Below the pieces are notes generated by a model that searched no databases, was not told where the DNA came from, and worked only from the letters and a program-made list of their open reading frames with translations. From Hedera helix (Eukaryota > Streptophyta > Magnoliopsida > Apiales > Araliaceae), in the NCBI GenBank assembly GCA_947179155.2, contig OX359278.1, positions 27,774,297 to 27,838,296 of the forward strand: a stretch of 64,000 bases of DNA, given 5' to 3'. Shown in pieces: positions 1 through 10,748 of this stretch. Position 1 is the first letter of the stretch; each line of letters opens with the position of its first letter. A program made the translations under genes and the position numbers.

Positions 1-617
1 GTGCAATTGCGCTCGAACGAGGAATAGTGACGCATTTTGACGCGTTTTTCATGTTTTTCAGCATATTTAGGTGTTTTTACTACCTTATTTGATTAGAATT
101 ATTATGTAATGATATTTTCTTATTCTAATTAGGATTTTATTATGTTATTTGACTAGGTTTCTTATGTAATTTTAGTTCCTATTGATCGGAGGATTAGGAT
201 TACATAGAAGTACTATAACTATAGATCAAAGCTATTATAAACATTCAAACTTTTATTCAATATATTTCTTGAAAGGACTATTCTTCATCTTTTGGTTTTT
301 TACGAATTTCTAAGTTATTTCTTAGTGATTTTGAGATTCAATCTGACTTATCATACAACAATCCATAGTTGTATATGGCGACTTCTATTATACATTAATA
401 GTCGATTGTACCGAGGTTCTTATCTCTTTATAGACAAGAGGTTTAGGAGTCATTGATGTCCATTCAATGTAATTTTCCTGACACAAGCAATTGTACCAAG
501 GTTCGCATCTTCATAGAAATATAGAGTTGAGGTGTTGTGAGTGTTTCACCTTACAACTTGGCTTGAAAATGATCCGGATAGCGTTCACCTTACGCAAGCA
601 TACCATGGACATTATCA
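1..617 (+). mobile_element. 5' LTR (right part) of old Ty3/gypsy element A
   Basis: This stretch matches the right half of the LTR at 7621-8831: both carry the same run from the AATAGTGACGCG segment through to the terminal TTATCA. It ends at 617, two bases before an initiator-Met primer-binding site, so it is the 5' LTR. The first ~590 bp of the LTR lie outside the window. The copies differ by many substitutions and small indels, so the insertion is old. Confidence 0.85.
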
Positions 618-619
618 GT

Positions 620-632
620 TGGTATCAGAGTT
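620..632 (+). other. Primer-binding site of element A
   Basis: TGGTATCAGAGTT lies two bases after the 5' LTR end. It is complementary to the 3' end of plant initiator Met-tRNA (perfect match TGGTATCAGAGC), the usual minus-strand primer of Ty3/gypsy elements. Confidence 0.85.
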
Positions 633-1144
633 ACGTTCATCTAGTGGGTTATCTATCTCTACTTTTATTGTTCTAGTTGATTAAAAAAAGAGTATAAAAA
701 AAGAAATATCTATATGAATTTTCATTATTTTTAAATTTATTTGTTAGTATCAAATTTGTGCAAATTGCAAATTACAAGGTTTCCATTAAGTATAATTTAT
801 GGAATTTTGAGGCTTCAATCAAGTACAAATCTACAATGATCATAGAGTTTCAAGGCGCATTCAAAGGCGAACAACTCGTGAATCTTGTCGGTAACACAAT
901 TATCATATTTTACTCTTTATTATTCTTGATAGTTCTTATTGGATTGATAGATACTTTGATTATGTTTGGTAAATTCGAAAAAGAACTTATAAGAGAAGAA
1001 TTTTGAGCGATAAAAGGTAAAAGTGTGAGATTATTAGAGGGTAAAAGCCTAATTGGGCGTAAACACGAGTGATTGAGTGAAACATTGTATTGAGCGAAAC
1101 ATGTAAGGGAGTGGTGAGAAAATTTTCCTTATTTTGTAGCAAAT
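633..1144 (+). other. Untranslated leader of element A
   Basis: Between the primer site and gag remnants. A small open frame at 758-1006 contains a hydrophobic stretch, but it matches no known retroelement protein and the DNA is AT-rich. I read this as decayed leader. Confidence 0.5.
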
Positions 1145-1750
1145 ATGTTTGGATACAAGTTTGAAAGAGATCCTTCGAGTTATTTTCAAGGCATGAATGA
1201 TTCTAAGGCTTATGAAAAGTGGGAGAAGAAGATGGAAAGGGTGTTTGACTATTTAGATTGTTCTGAATATACGAAAGTTAAGCATGCAACCATGGAGTTT
1301 ACTGATTATGCTGCTATTTGTGGGATCAATTTGTGATTAGCAGAAAGAGACATAGGAGGAGTTGAAAAACGTGATGAGAAAGCGTTATGACATAGTCTAC
1401 TATGCTCAAGAGATGAAAAGGAGGAAAAAGTTTGAATCCACAAGACGTTTGGAGCATCATTCAAGGCGATCAACATTGGATGATGATAAGGAGATTCCTA
1501 AGCGGGTAGATGAGTTGGAGTCGCGTTGGGCACATCCACAAAACATGCCTAGTTCGCAAAGGAAAGAACGAGTTCATCTAAAGGAGGTTATAGTTGATCG
1601 AAAACATGTTATCTATGAAGAGCAGTTGGTGAAACGAGGAGATATAGGTGATCGAGTTGGAAAGGAGGACAAAATACAGCGAAGACACATTTTTAATGCC
1701 TTTTACACTAGATTCCAAGTCCAAGACAAATGTATGTATTGTAAAAGTTG
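1145..1750 (+). pseudogene. Decayed gag of Ty3/gypsy element A
   Basis: Translation from 1145 gives a capsid-like segment with the pattern Y-x-KWE-K-(x)-VFDYLDCSEYTKVK...EFTDYAAI, typical of the N-terminal half of a plant Ty3/gypsy gag domain. A stop at about 1334 ends this frame. The next frame (1362-1751) continues with a basic, charged segment beginning around LKNVMRKRY, which matches the continuation of the same domain. At least one stop or frameshift separates the parts, and no zinc knuckle is visible. The role in an intact element would be capsid assembly. This copy is non-functional. Confidence 0.7.
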
Positions 1751-2108
1751 ATGGAGATTGTTGTACTAATATTGCTAGCACTACAATGGTGGAGAAGGTA
1801 GGTCTGTCAACAGTTGCACATCCTCAGCCTTATATATTGTAAGGATTCAATGGTAATGGAGAGGTAGAGGTGACTAGGTAAGTGGTAGTTTTATTTAAAA
1901 TTGGGAGATATGAGGACGAGATGCTATGCGGTGTGGTTCCAACAAATATTTGTCATTTATTACTTGAGAGACCATGGTAATACAAAAGACCTGTTAAGTA
2001 TGATAGCTCTACAAATCAGTATTCATTGGTGCATAATCAAAGAAGGGTCACTTTAATGTTAATGACATCCGAGCATATTCAAGAAGATCTCGAACACTTA
2101 CAAAAAAA
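1690..2108 (+). pseudogene. Decayed aspartic protease region of element A
   Basis: Translated pieces read NVCIVKVDGDCCTNIASTTM, then an LLLERPW motif near 1970 and a YSLVHN segment near 2020. In this gypsy lineage the protease reads IVDGGSCTNVAS...HILLGRPW. The catalytic D-G-G/S is changed to D-G-D here, and stops at 1840 and around 1978 break the frame. The order gag, protease, RT is the normal pol order. Inactive. Confidence 0.7.
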
Positions 2109-2345
2109 ATAGTGTTGAAATAAGAGAGAGTGAACAAAAAAAAGGGTCTGAGCAAGAGAATGAGAGAGAGAAAAGAAAAATTAGATGAATGCGAGAGAAA
2201 ATAAAAGAGAGATTGAAAAGAGTAAGGAGAAAGAGAAAATTGAGAAAAGAGAGATCGAAAATAAAAAAGAGATTGATAAAAGTAAGATTGAGAGAAAAGA
2301 GAAAATTGAGCGAAAAGAATAGGGAAAAATAAGTGACTATGAAAA
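2105..2345 (+). repeat. Purine-rich charged linker between protease and RT (element A)
   Basis: About 240 bp made almost only of A and G, rich in GAGAGA and AAAAGAG words. In related gypsy elements the protease-RT linker is a Lys/Glu-rich low-complexity peptide, and this stretch sits in that position. It would encode K/E/R repeats; stops are now present. Confidence 0.55.
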
Positions 2346-2361
2346 AGAGAGTGAAAGAGCG

Positions 2362-2924
2362 TTGTTTTCTAAAAAGCTAATGATTATACTTTTATACAAA
2401 GAGACGCTTTTGAATACTAACAATATTAATTCTTCTTTGTCTAGTTCTATAGTTTCTCTATTTCAGGTTGATTCCCTACCCGGTGATATCATTCCGTGCT
2501 TACTAGTTTATAGGAGTAATCTCGAGGAAACGAAGGAGTCGCGAAAATAAGTTGGTGAGTTGATAGAGGAAGGGTTCGTTAGAGAAAGTATAAGTTCATA
2601 TGCAATTCAAAAGAGCATAGTACCTAAAATGGATGGATCGTCAACATTGTGTGTCAATTTTCAATTGATAAACAAGTATCGAGATTATATTCTTTCTTTA
2701 GTTAATATGTTTAATGAATTTCATGGTACTTGTGATTTTTCTAAACTTGGATTTCAACATGGTCATCATCAAATTAGCACGAGATAATGTGATGAATGAA
2801 AAGTTGCATTGACTTGTGATTCATATAAATGGTTAGTTATATTAGTTACGTTAACTAATGCATCGAGTTTTTTCTTGAGCTTATTAAAATATGTTTTGCA
2901 TTCTTCCATTGGTAAATTTGTTGT
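2362..2924 (+). pseudogene. Decayed reverse transcriptase of element A, 5' part
   Basis: The fragments follow the plant gypsy RT order: YRSNLEETKE, then LIEEGFVRESIS, VPKMDG, LINKYRDY, FSKLGFQHGHHQI, YKWLV, LTNAS and IGKFVVV. Several stops (e.g. about 2548, 2785 and 2797) and many substitutions break it: the KIDL catalytic Asp segment has become SKLGF. The frame runs straight into the solo LTR at 2925 and resumes after it with SYFDD, showing that the LTR inserted into this gene. Confidence 0.8.
2920..2924. repeat. Target-site duplication, left copy (solo LTR A2)
   Basis: GTTGT here and GTTGT at 6570-6574 flank the solo LTR exactly. Confidence 0.85.
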
Positions 2925-4149
2925 TGTGACGACCCCAAATCTAGGTTCTTTAACCTCGGGTTTGGTTCTCACTATACAATACATAACAACAATGAAATAC
3001 ATATATTGTATTCAAACTTCGCGGAATAATACAAAAGGTTCCTTAATCAAAAGGCTACACTTCCCAAGGTCTATTACCTTAATCTTAACATTACATATCT
3101 TAAGGGAAATACAAAAGATTTACAACAGTAATTACATAACAGTAATATAAACTAACATGCAATTACTAAAACTAAACATTCGCTTTCCCCTTGCCTTTGT
3201 CCGATTTAGAGCTTTCGGGAATGGCTGAAATATAGTCATGATATAGCAAGAATGAGCAACTAAATGGCTCAGCAAGTTTATAAACAACAATCATACGATA
3301 TATCATGATGAAGGGAAATAACTTCAAGGTTTCAACAATAGCAATTGTGAAGGATAACAAGAATCAATGTTCAATAAAAGAAGGAATTGACTCTTTACTG
3401 CTGAGTGGTCCTTAATGACCATGAACTGCTACTAAGGTAAAACAGACATACAATGTCTGACTCCTTGTTAAAAATAACGGGACACTTGAGGGGATCAGTC
3501 CTCTCATGTCCTATGTATATGCATCACACTTAGTTTTCTTGCGCGCTGTCGGGTCTCCGACAAATAAAAATCCCCTTTAACTAGGGTTGTTCTATCTCAG
3601 TCTTACTGTAAGAATCCGCACCAGCCAATGGTTTGGATAAGCTTTTATAATATTCAACTAAATGAATTTAACATGCATTTGTCTAGCCGAAACAATTAGC
3701 TTAGACGTTCTTAAACAGTTTGCAAAAGCACTATGTGCGAATACAATAATAAATAACGATGTGAAGTAATTTTCGATAATTAATTCACTTAAAGGTCTGT
3801 CAAATATCTACGAGTGTAGATATTTGCTCAACAATAATTGAATTGCTCAAAGTAATTAAAGTTGAATAATAATTGCAACAATAAGTACAAGTTAAGGGTA
3901 GAAGACTTGCCTCGTGCGTCGTTTACTGCTAACCAACTTAATTTAACAATCCTTGAACGGGCCTAACAATTAAATCAGTTTGATCTTAAATTAGTATCAT
4001 ATACTTGTAAGTATAATGACCTTTATAAACCTTACGAACCACATAATTGATTAATTATGGGTAACTAAACACTTAGGAAATATTATCACTACTTGATAAT
4101 ATTTCAAACACAAGGAACTTATATTAATTATTTAATATAGTTCAAATAA

Positions 4150-4575
4150 ATATCTAATATTATTAATCATTTAATAATATTTTGTTAAGTATCTAATATT
4201 ATTAATCATTTAATAATATTTTATTAATTATCTAATATTATTAATCATTTAATAATATTTTATTAAGTAACTAATATTATTAATCATTTAATAATATTTT
4301 ATTCATTACCTAATATTATTAATCATTTAATAATATTTTATTAAGTATCTAATATTATTAATCATTTAATAATATTTTATTCATTATTTAATATTATTAA
4401 TCATTTAATAATATTTTATTCCCTTATTAATATTATTAATTATTTTAATAATATTTTAATCATCATCTAATATTATTACTCATTTGATAATATTTTACAC
4501 AATTACAATGTTATTCATCATTTAATATCTTTTTAATCATATACTTAATATTATTCATCATTTAATAATATTTTA
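4150..4575 (-). repeat. 39-bp tandem repeat of AT hairpins
   Basis: About seven near-perfect and four degenerate copies of a ~39-bp unit. Each unit contains AATATTATTAA, a TCAT loop, and the exact inverse complement TTAATAATATT, so it can form an 11-bp stem with a 4-base loop. Confidence 0.9.
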
Positions 4576-4739
4576 ATATTGTTCAAACAATACCACTAGT
4601 TAACCTTTTAATTGTGTTAACTTAAGTCTTTATTTTATACATTTAGATATCATTAAGTCACTAATAAACTTTACATATATGGTTTAGTATTGAAATACAC
4701 TCATTTTACATATATTTCAACTTAAATTTTCATTAAAAA

Positions 4740-4885
4740 CTCAACCCGGACCGACCCGACCCGACCCGGACCACTAAAACAGGTTTTTAACAGAATGTTT
4801 GACCGCTGCGGCGGTGGTTTCCACCGCTGCGGCGGTGGTACAAATTTTCTGAAACCCGAATTTGAGGACTGCCCGACCCTCCGAC
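4740..4885 (-). repeat. CpG-rich palindromic block in LTR A2
   Basis: A GC-rich island in AT-rich surroundings. It holds repeated CCCGAC/CCCGGAC words (4744-4772) and two direct copies of ACCGCTGCGGCGGTGGT (about 4801-4840), each with complementary arms. It occupies the same relative place as the CpG-rich blocks in LTRs B, C and D. Confidence 0.7.
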
Positions 4886-5622
4886 GCTCCGACAGCCATA
4901 ACTTCTTCATTTTAAAACATTTTGAGGTGATTATTGAGTCCATTCTCATCAGAATTTCCCCCTCTACAATTTCTCTTTAGAACACAAATCCAAATTCCAA
5001 ACGTAACTAGACTAAAAACTGCTCACAAGGATAAGGTGAAAACTAACTTCACAAATCCTTGGTTTTATTGGTTCAAACTTGAATAAAATGTGATCTATAT
5101 GTCCAAATGACACAAACTCAGTTTTGTTAACCTTGTAACTTCTTGTTTTACAATATTCCATGGTTCAATCACATTTTTAAAACGTTTTACATGAAATTTA
5201 CGGATCGAACCACTTAGGGTTTAAAAATGACATCTTTTGTGGTTAAAGCTATAACTTCTTTGTTATTCAATATTTGTGAAAGGTTCAAAAAGGGTTTTTC
5301 TTTAAAACTCATAGATCTAGCTTTCTAGCCATATAAATCCAATTTCCGATTTGTACATTTCAAAATACAACCATAAACCTAGCGTGCATAGTTAGGGTTT
5401 ACCGGTAAAATTGTGTTATGAACTTTTCTACCATTTTTATGTATTTCTCACATACCAAAACATGTTATAAACACATAGATCTATGAATATACATATATTA
5501 CATAGTTAGATACTTCTAGATCATCAAAACGAGTTTTGATCGGTTAAAAATAGATTTTAACCGATCAAAAGCTTTCTAAACTACAAAAATGAAATAAGAT
5601 GAAGTTGATAGCACTTTTAAAC

Positions 5623-5684
5623 CTTTGTGATTTGAAGGCTCTTCTTCTTCTCCTACCAAAGTATGTGGTGAAGCTTTGTGTCAT
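5623..5684 (-). other. Short upstream ORF in LTR A2 leader
   Basis: An ATG at 5684-5682 opens a 20-codon frame up to the donor-like site. The peptide contains SFTTYFGRRRRR and aligns without gaps to the frame in the element D LTR leader (26787-26845, SFITYFGRKRK). The role is unknown; conservation could be at nucleotide or peptide level. Confidence 0.4.
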
Positions 5685-5819
5685 CCACCAAGCTCAACCT
5701 CTAGCTATATCACTCAACACTTAAGTGTTTCTTCTATTTTTCTCCCAAATGCTCTCTATTTTTCTCTCTAGAATTCTTGCAAATGAACTAACCAACATCA
5801 CCAAGGTTGTAGGATGTCT

Positions 5820-5827
5820 TATTTATA
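5820..5827 (-). promoter_or_regulatory. TATA box of solo LTR A2
   Basis: The minus strand reads GGCTATAAATAAG. It lies about 140 bp upstream of the short leader ORF, as expected for an LTR promoter. Confidence 0.6.
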
Positions 5828-6086
5828 GCCAACAACTAACCCTTCATTAACTTGCTAATTCACCCATGTTGGTGAAATTAAAGCCTAATCAAGCTTACTA
5901 TTCCATTGAATGACCAAGTGATAGACATATGGAATGACTAGGGTGGTTGAACAACTTATGACATGGATGGATTTTCAAGCAATCTAGGAAATCAAGTTAT
6001 CCATGTGGGGCCCTAAAAAATTCAGCAAATTGAATTATCCAAGCCATTTTTCCTTTATTTTTAATGCAAAAATGTGCATATATACA

Positions 6087-6087
<1 letters not shown>

Positions 6088-6131
<44 letters not shown>

Positions 6132-6132
6132 T
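6088..6132. repeat. (TA)n microsatellite
   Basis: Run of TA dinucleotides with one interruption, inside solo LTR A2. Confidence 0.9.
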
Positions 6133-6569
6133 GACCAAAGTTTGACCCTTATTGGACTTCACATTGGGCTTGGTAATAACTTCTATTGGGCTCATTCAAT
6201 TAAATTGTTTGGGCTCAATTTAAATACCACATTGGGCTTCTTTTAAATAGTCTAGGTTACATTTAATTAAATCAAGCATTGGGCTTGTTTAATTAATTAC
6301 ATGGACTAGTAATTAAATTAATTACATGGGCTACTAGGTTAATATCTTTAACCTAGTTTATCAACTCATTTGGATATAAAATATAATCCAATTAGGTTTG
6401 CTTTAATTAATTATACACTTTGCTTTAATCCTTTAAATAAATATACAAGCACATAAGTACATTTATTTAATTATCTAATGCACAATTAATTAATGAGAAA
6501 AATTTAAATTCATTGCTAAATATTTATTAAGTATATTTACAATGACTAATGAAATTCGTGGTCATTACA

Positions 6570-6574
6570 GTTGT
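6570..6574. repeat. Target-site duplication, right copy (solo LTR A2)
   Basis: GTTGT, identical to 2920-2924. Confidence 0.85.
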
Positions 6575-7440
6575 TAGCTATTTTGATGATAGGGTCATTT
6601 TTATCATAAGCTATGGAGGTTATCTCATTGTTGTTTTAAAATATTTTGTTTTCTTCATTTTAAGTATCGTTTTCAATGTGCTTATATTCATAATATATAT
6701 TCTAGTTGATCTTGTCTATATTCTCGTTTTCATAATGATCAATATGTACATAAGTTATCATCATCTAGCGTTGATTGTGATCAATTTTATACGGATAATG
6801 TTTTTCCATTGGAGTTAGTGACATTACATGATTTTGAATATATTATCCTTGATGGGGAAAGAGAGGTTAAATTTGTTGAGTTTGAATATCGTCATAATGT
6901 TAAATCTGCAATTGCGTTTTCATCTTGTGAAGATGGCTATGATCTTTTAATGCCATTAACGTCGTTGTTTGATTTTGATTATGTTAATGTCAATTTGTAT
7001 ATGAAGGTTGTTTGTGTTGTGCAAATTCATGGTGAGATAGAATTTAACATTGAATGGGAAATAAAGCAATATGCAAAATCAATCAAAATTGAAACGCGAG
7101 TTAAGAAGTTTACAAATCAATCGGAATAATGCATAGCGTGTTTAAAGGGGAGTATTTTGATTTTTGACTTATTAGACTATGTATATAAATTTAAGTATTG
7201 TAAGTTCTTAATGATTATACATAAGACACATATTGAATGGTTTTGTTTTGTTTTTGACCCAGGTGAAGTTAGGTGGTTGAATTTTTGAATGGTCGAACTC
7301 ATTAGGCTACTAACATTATCAGATGGATATGAGCTATATGATTGCGTTTATTTTGTGTTTGATCCAAGAATTTGTAAATGGGTGTATATACACCATGAAA
7401 AGTAAGCATGATTTTATTTATTAAAGGAAGAGCTTCAAAG
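6575..7440 (+). pseudogene. RT remnant and heavily decayed 3' pol of element A
   Basis: The RT active-site segment resumes as SYFDD right after the solo LTR (6575-6595), then becomes unrecognisable. From about 7015 the frame reads VVQIHGEIEFNIEWEIKQYA, which resembles the integrase C-terminal pattern (V..IH..I...IE...EQYA) of gypsy polyproteins, followed by a broken FDPGEV..W segment near 7250. RNase H and most of the integrase core cannot be found, so a large internal deletion is likely. Confidence 0.5.
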
Positions 7441-7620
7441 ATTGATATTTGATCCAGGAGGGGATAAAAAATTTCATATTTTTACTTGCATTGTTGACAT
7501 TGTCTTTAAGTTAAATTTGCTAGGTAAAAATTGTAGTTATTATTTATTTCAAATTACTAGCTTAGTCTGTTTTGATGTAGGGCCAGATTTGAGAACAAAT
7601 CCTTTTCAAGAGGAGGAGAA
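7441..7620 (+). pseudogene. 3' end of element A polyprotein and polypurine tract
   Basis: The frame from 7442 ends with SLVCFDVGPDLRTNPFQEEE, the conserved C-terminal tail (FDVG.DLRTNPFQEEG) of this plant gypsy lineage. The purine run AGGAGGAGAA at 7611-7620 directly precedes the 3' LTR and serves as polypurine tract. The open frame then runs on into the LTR by chance. Confidence 0.8.
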
Positions 7621-8831
7621 TGATATGATCCTGACTAGGGCTATATCAAACGAGGATCATCCAATTCAATTTAATATCATCATATGGGCTAAAGAGTTCA
7701 AGGAAAACATTATTGGATGGATTTCAATCAATTGGGTTAGAGTTTGTTCAAGAATGCCTAAAATGGAGATCGATTCAAACCTAATTCAAGTCCAATTCGA
7801 TATAAAGCGAGGGAAGGCTAAGTTATATGATTTGGGATGTCTAAACTCAACATATTCAGCAAGCACAAATCGAGGAAGAAATTGGCGTAAAGGATTGGTG
7901 GATCAAAGCTTAGAGTTGTCATTTTTGAGTTTTCAGCTTGATATTTACATATCAGTCATTTCAAGGACAATTTTGACCTTGATCTGTTCTGAATCTATCA
8001 AAAGCTAAAACATAAAAGTTGTAGAGATACTTCTTAGCTTTTTGGAACATCTTAAATCATCTCAATCAGAGTTATGAATCAAAATTTATGGCTATTTCAC
8101 CAACAAAAGCAAAACTTGGAAAAATCAGCAATTGAGGCCTGCACTCCAAACTAGCGCACCTGCTCCTAGACGCACCAAAAAACAGTAGCTTACAGCACAG
8201 TTGTGCTCGAAGCAAGCATAGTTGCGCTCGGACACAGAATAGTGACGCGTTTTGTCTCGTTTTTCATATTTTCCAGCAAATTTAGGTGTTTTTACTACCT
8301 TATTTGATTAGGATTCTTATGTAATGATATTTTCTTATTCTAATTAGGATTTTATTACCTTACTTAACTAGATTTAATATGTAATTTTAGTTCATATTGA
8401 TTGGAGGATTAAGATTACATAGAAGTACTATACAAATAGATCAAAGCTATTGTAAACATTCAGAGTTTTATTCAATATATTTCTTAAGATGACTATTCTT
8501 CATCTTTTGATTTTTTAAGAATTTCTAAGCTACTTCTTAGTGATTTTTAGATTCAATCTAACTTATCATACAACAATTCGTAGTTGTGTGTAGCATCTTC
8601 TACCATACATCAATCGTCGATTGTACCGAGGTTCTTGTCTCTTTATAGACGACGGATTTAGGTTTCGTTGGTGTCCATTCAACGCAATTTTCTTGACACA
8701 AGCAATTGTATCAAGGTTCGTGTCTCCATATAGACATTGGGTTGATGTGTTGTGAGTGTTTCACCTTACAACTTGGCTAAAAACGATACGGGCACCTTTC
8801 ACCTTACGTAAGCGTACCGTGGACCTTATCA
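7621..8831 (+). mobile_element. 3' LTR of element A
   Basis: 1211 bp beginning TGATATGATC and ending GGACCTTATCA, so the ends form the inverted pair TGATA/TTATCA. The right half matches 1-617. It follows the polypurine tract directly. The target duplication cannot be checked because the 5' flank is outside the window. Confidence 0.85.
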
Positions 8832-9322
8832 GGTTTATTAACTTTTTATTATGTTAGCAAACTTATCAAGCTACTAGTACTATATAACTAACTAGGGCTA
8901 TATTACTAAATCACAACACAAATTTATATACCCATTGTCCACACAAAATAATCAATTTTCAAATGAACATAATAATTATTTGCTAAAATACATGGGTGTA
9001 AACAAAGCCCCCAAACCAGAGCAATCCAACAAATTCCCGATTTTTTTCAAATTCCTCAAATTAACAAACTCTAAAATCTCATTCCCAAAAGTAATTAAAT
9101 GTATACACTACAAAATTATACATTCAAACATTCATACATTAATACATTCATATATTTACAACTATACATTTATATTTCATGTAGATAATAACTAAAAAAC
9201 TTTTTGCTCGAAAATGAGGTGGTGGCGGTGGTGGGTGACAGCTATAAGCGACTCTCGGCCAAGTAACCAATGGAAAACGCCTCAAATGCTTAAAGTGGCT
9301 GGACCAACAAGCTCCCAATTTG
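8832..9322. other. Intergenic stretch
   Basis: AT-rich DNA with no supportable gene. The open frames here are short and show no protein family pattern. Confidence 0.5.
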
Positions 9323-9703
9323 GTGGCGCCCTAGTTGAAGATTTTGGAGCACCCGGCAACGGGCGGGTTTATGAGTTATTGTGGATGGAATTCATTGATG
9401 GAGAGTTTAACCTTCGGTGTGCCCGTAGCAGCATGGCCAATGCATTCGAACCAGCCCAGAAATGCGGTGTTAATAACAAAGGGGTTGAAAACGGGTATAC
9501 CGGTGAAGGACTAGGGACTTCGGGATGGATTGGTGACGTCATTAACGGTTGAAAAGGCAATTAGAAAATTGATGGCCTCAAAAGAAAGGGAGGAGACAAG
9601 GAAGAGGGCGGTGGAATTGGGTGGTGATGTTAAGAGATTGGTGGCCAAAGGTGGCGTTACTAGAGCAGAGTTGGATTCTTTTGTTGCTCACAACACCAAA
9701 TAG
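9323..9703 (+). pseudogene. UDP-glycosyltransferase C-terminal fragment (pseudogene)
   Basis: The frame starting at 9323 carries the plant PSPG sugar-donor box over exactly 44 codons (9323-9454). It reads ILEHPATGGFMSYCGWNS and later FGVPVAAWPMHSNQ. The first Trp of the box is Val, the WAPQ Gln is a TAG stop (9332-9334), the HCGW His is Tyr and the final D-Q is N-Q. A second in-frame TAG interrupts near 9511. The normal C-terminal helix follows (TVEKAIRKLMASKE ... GGVTRAELDSFVAH) to a stop at 9701. The tail resembles the zeatin O-glucosyl/xylosyltransferase group of family-1 UGTs. No N-terminal acceptor domain is found upstream. Cytosolic glycosylation of small molecules is the family role; this copy is dead. 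Confidence 0.85.
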
Positions 9704-10321
9704 AAATGAGTTGGTTAATTTGTACGAGGCCGAATTATGTGCATGTGAAGCTATAACAAGTCGGACTAGCTCGAGTTCAGAAAAAACTTCAATCTAGTAT
9801 TGAGTACTAGCCGAGTCATCTTAATTCACTATAGAAGGCTTTAAAAAAGCACCGAAGAGAAGTAGTAGCACGCGTCACAATTAAGTAGTCCATCTCATAA
9901 GTGTTTGTTTGTCTTATAGATTGTAGTACATTTGGTTGCATCCAAGTGTTCAGTGAGCTACCACATATAAAGGACAGCCAGATTAATTTGCGAGCACATT
10001 GGTAGTCAATGAATAACAAACAAAAATACCAAGAAGAAAAAATGAAGATTCATTTCAAATTTAAGACTCTTGATATAACCAAAATTTGTTTATAATTGTG
10101 GACCCATGTACAAATTAGGGTTATATTTTAACCAAAAAAATTAAATGAACAAAACAGAAATAAATGAACGAGACCCGAGAGGGGTTCTAATGAGTCCCGA
10201 GGCAGATGGCTTATAAGGGCAACTCATTTTGGGAATCAATCAAGGAATTGAATTGGTGGATAGAAGAATTAGACGATATGTGCATTACCCGGGTAGCCAG
10301 TGATATTCTATGGCGTAAATC
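9704..10321. other. Intergenic stretch before gap
   Basis: No recognised gene. At 10201-10321 one frame stays open into the gap with several Trp codons (reading FWESIKELNWWIEELDDMC). It could be an exon fragment, but I recognise no family. Confidence 0.4.
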
Positions 10322-10344
10322 NNNNNNNNNNNNNNNNNNNNNNN
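10322..10344. other. Assembly gap (23 N)
   Basis: Run of 23 unknown bases. Confidence 1.
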
Positions 10345-10699
10345 TCATATTAAGAACAAGTCATGTGTGAGGATCCGAATTTTCAGAATGTCTTTAATAA
10401 AAAATTAAATAAGAATTTAATTGATAAAAATTATCAAGGTTGTTAAATTAATTATTATTTTATATGATTTAAGGTATGTAATGGGATTTAATGGGTAAAT
10501 TAAATTTGTACAGAGATGGTAATGATTTGTGTTGATTTAAAATAATTGAAAAGTAAATAAATTATTTAAAAACAATTTATGAGGAATAAAAGAAATTTCA
10601 GGTAAAGGTACAATAAATTGTACAATTAAATTATTGTGGAAGTACATAAATTAGTACTTAAATGATGTTATGTGGTAATGTGAGATATATGAATTAGAT

Positions 10700-10748
10700 A
10701 TGTATATATATATATATATATATATACATATACATCTCTATATATATG
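10700..10748. repeat. (TA)n microsatellite in LTR B
   Basis: TA repeats with interruptions. Confidence 0.85.

Larger units (their letters stand above)
3225..5622 (-). other. Putative intron inside solo LTR A2
   Basis: On the minus strand a leader ending CACAAAG is followed by GTTTAA (donor-like) at 5622, and an ATTTCAG acceptor-like site ends at 3225. The flanks align with the corresponding donor and acceptor sites in the LTRs of element D. Splicing is inferred from sequence only. Confidence 0.4.
2925..6569 (-). mobile_element. Solo LTR A2 of a Del/Tekay-type retrotransposon, inserted in element A
   Basis: 3645 bp starting TGTGACGACC and ending CATTACA on the + strand. Its reverse complement begins TGTAATGACC and ends GGGGTCGTCACA, matching the two ends of the LTRs of element D (25786-29650). 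The terminal ~150 bp, the leader exon and the acceptor block are clearly homologous to D; the middle is diverged. A perfect 5-bp target duplication (GTTGT) flanks it, and it splits the RT frame of element A. With no internal region, it is a solo LTR left by LTR-LTR recombination. It contains a TATA box, a leader exon, a putative intron, a CpG-rich block and a 39-bp hairpin repeat, listed separately. Confidence 0.9.

Noticed and set aside
4150..4575. CRISPR-like repeat array
   Set aside because: Plant nuclear context, no unique spacers; units are contiguous tandem hairpins inside an LTR.
7442..8008. 188-codon frame as one protein
   Set aside because: Only the first part is a polyprotein tail; from 7621 it runs into the 3' LTR.
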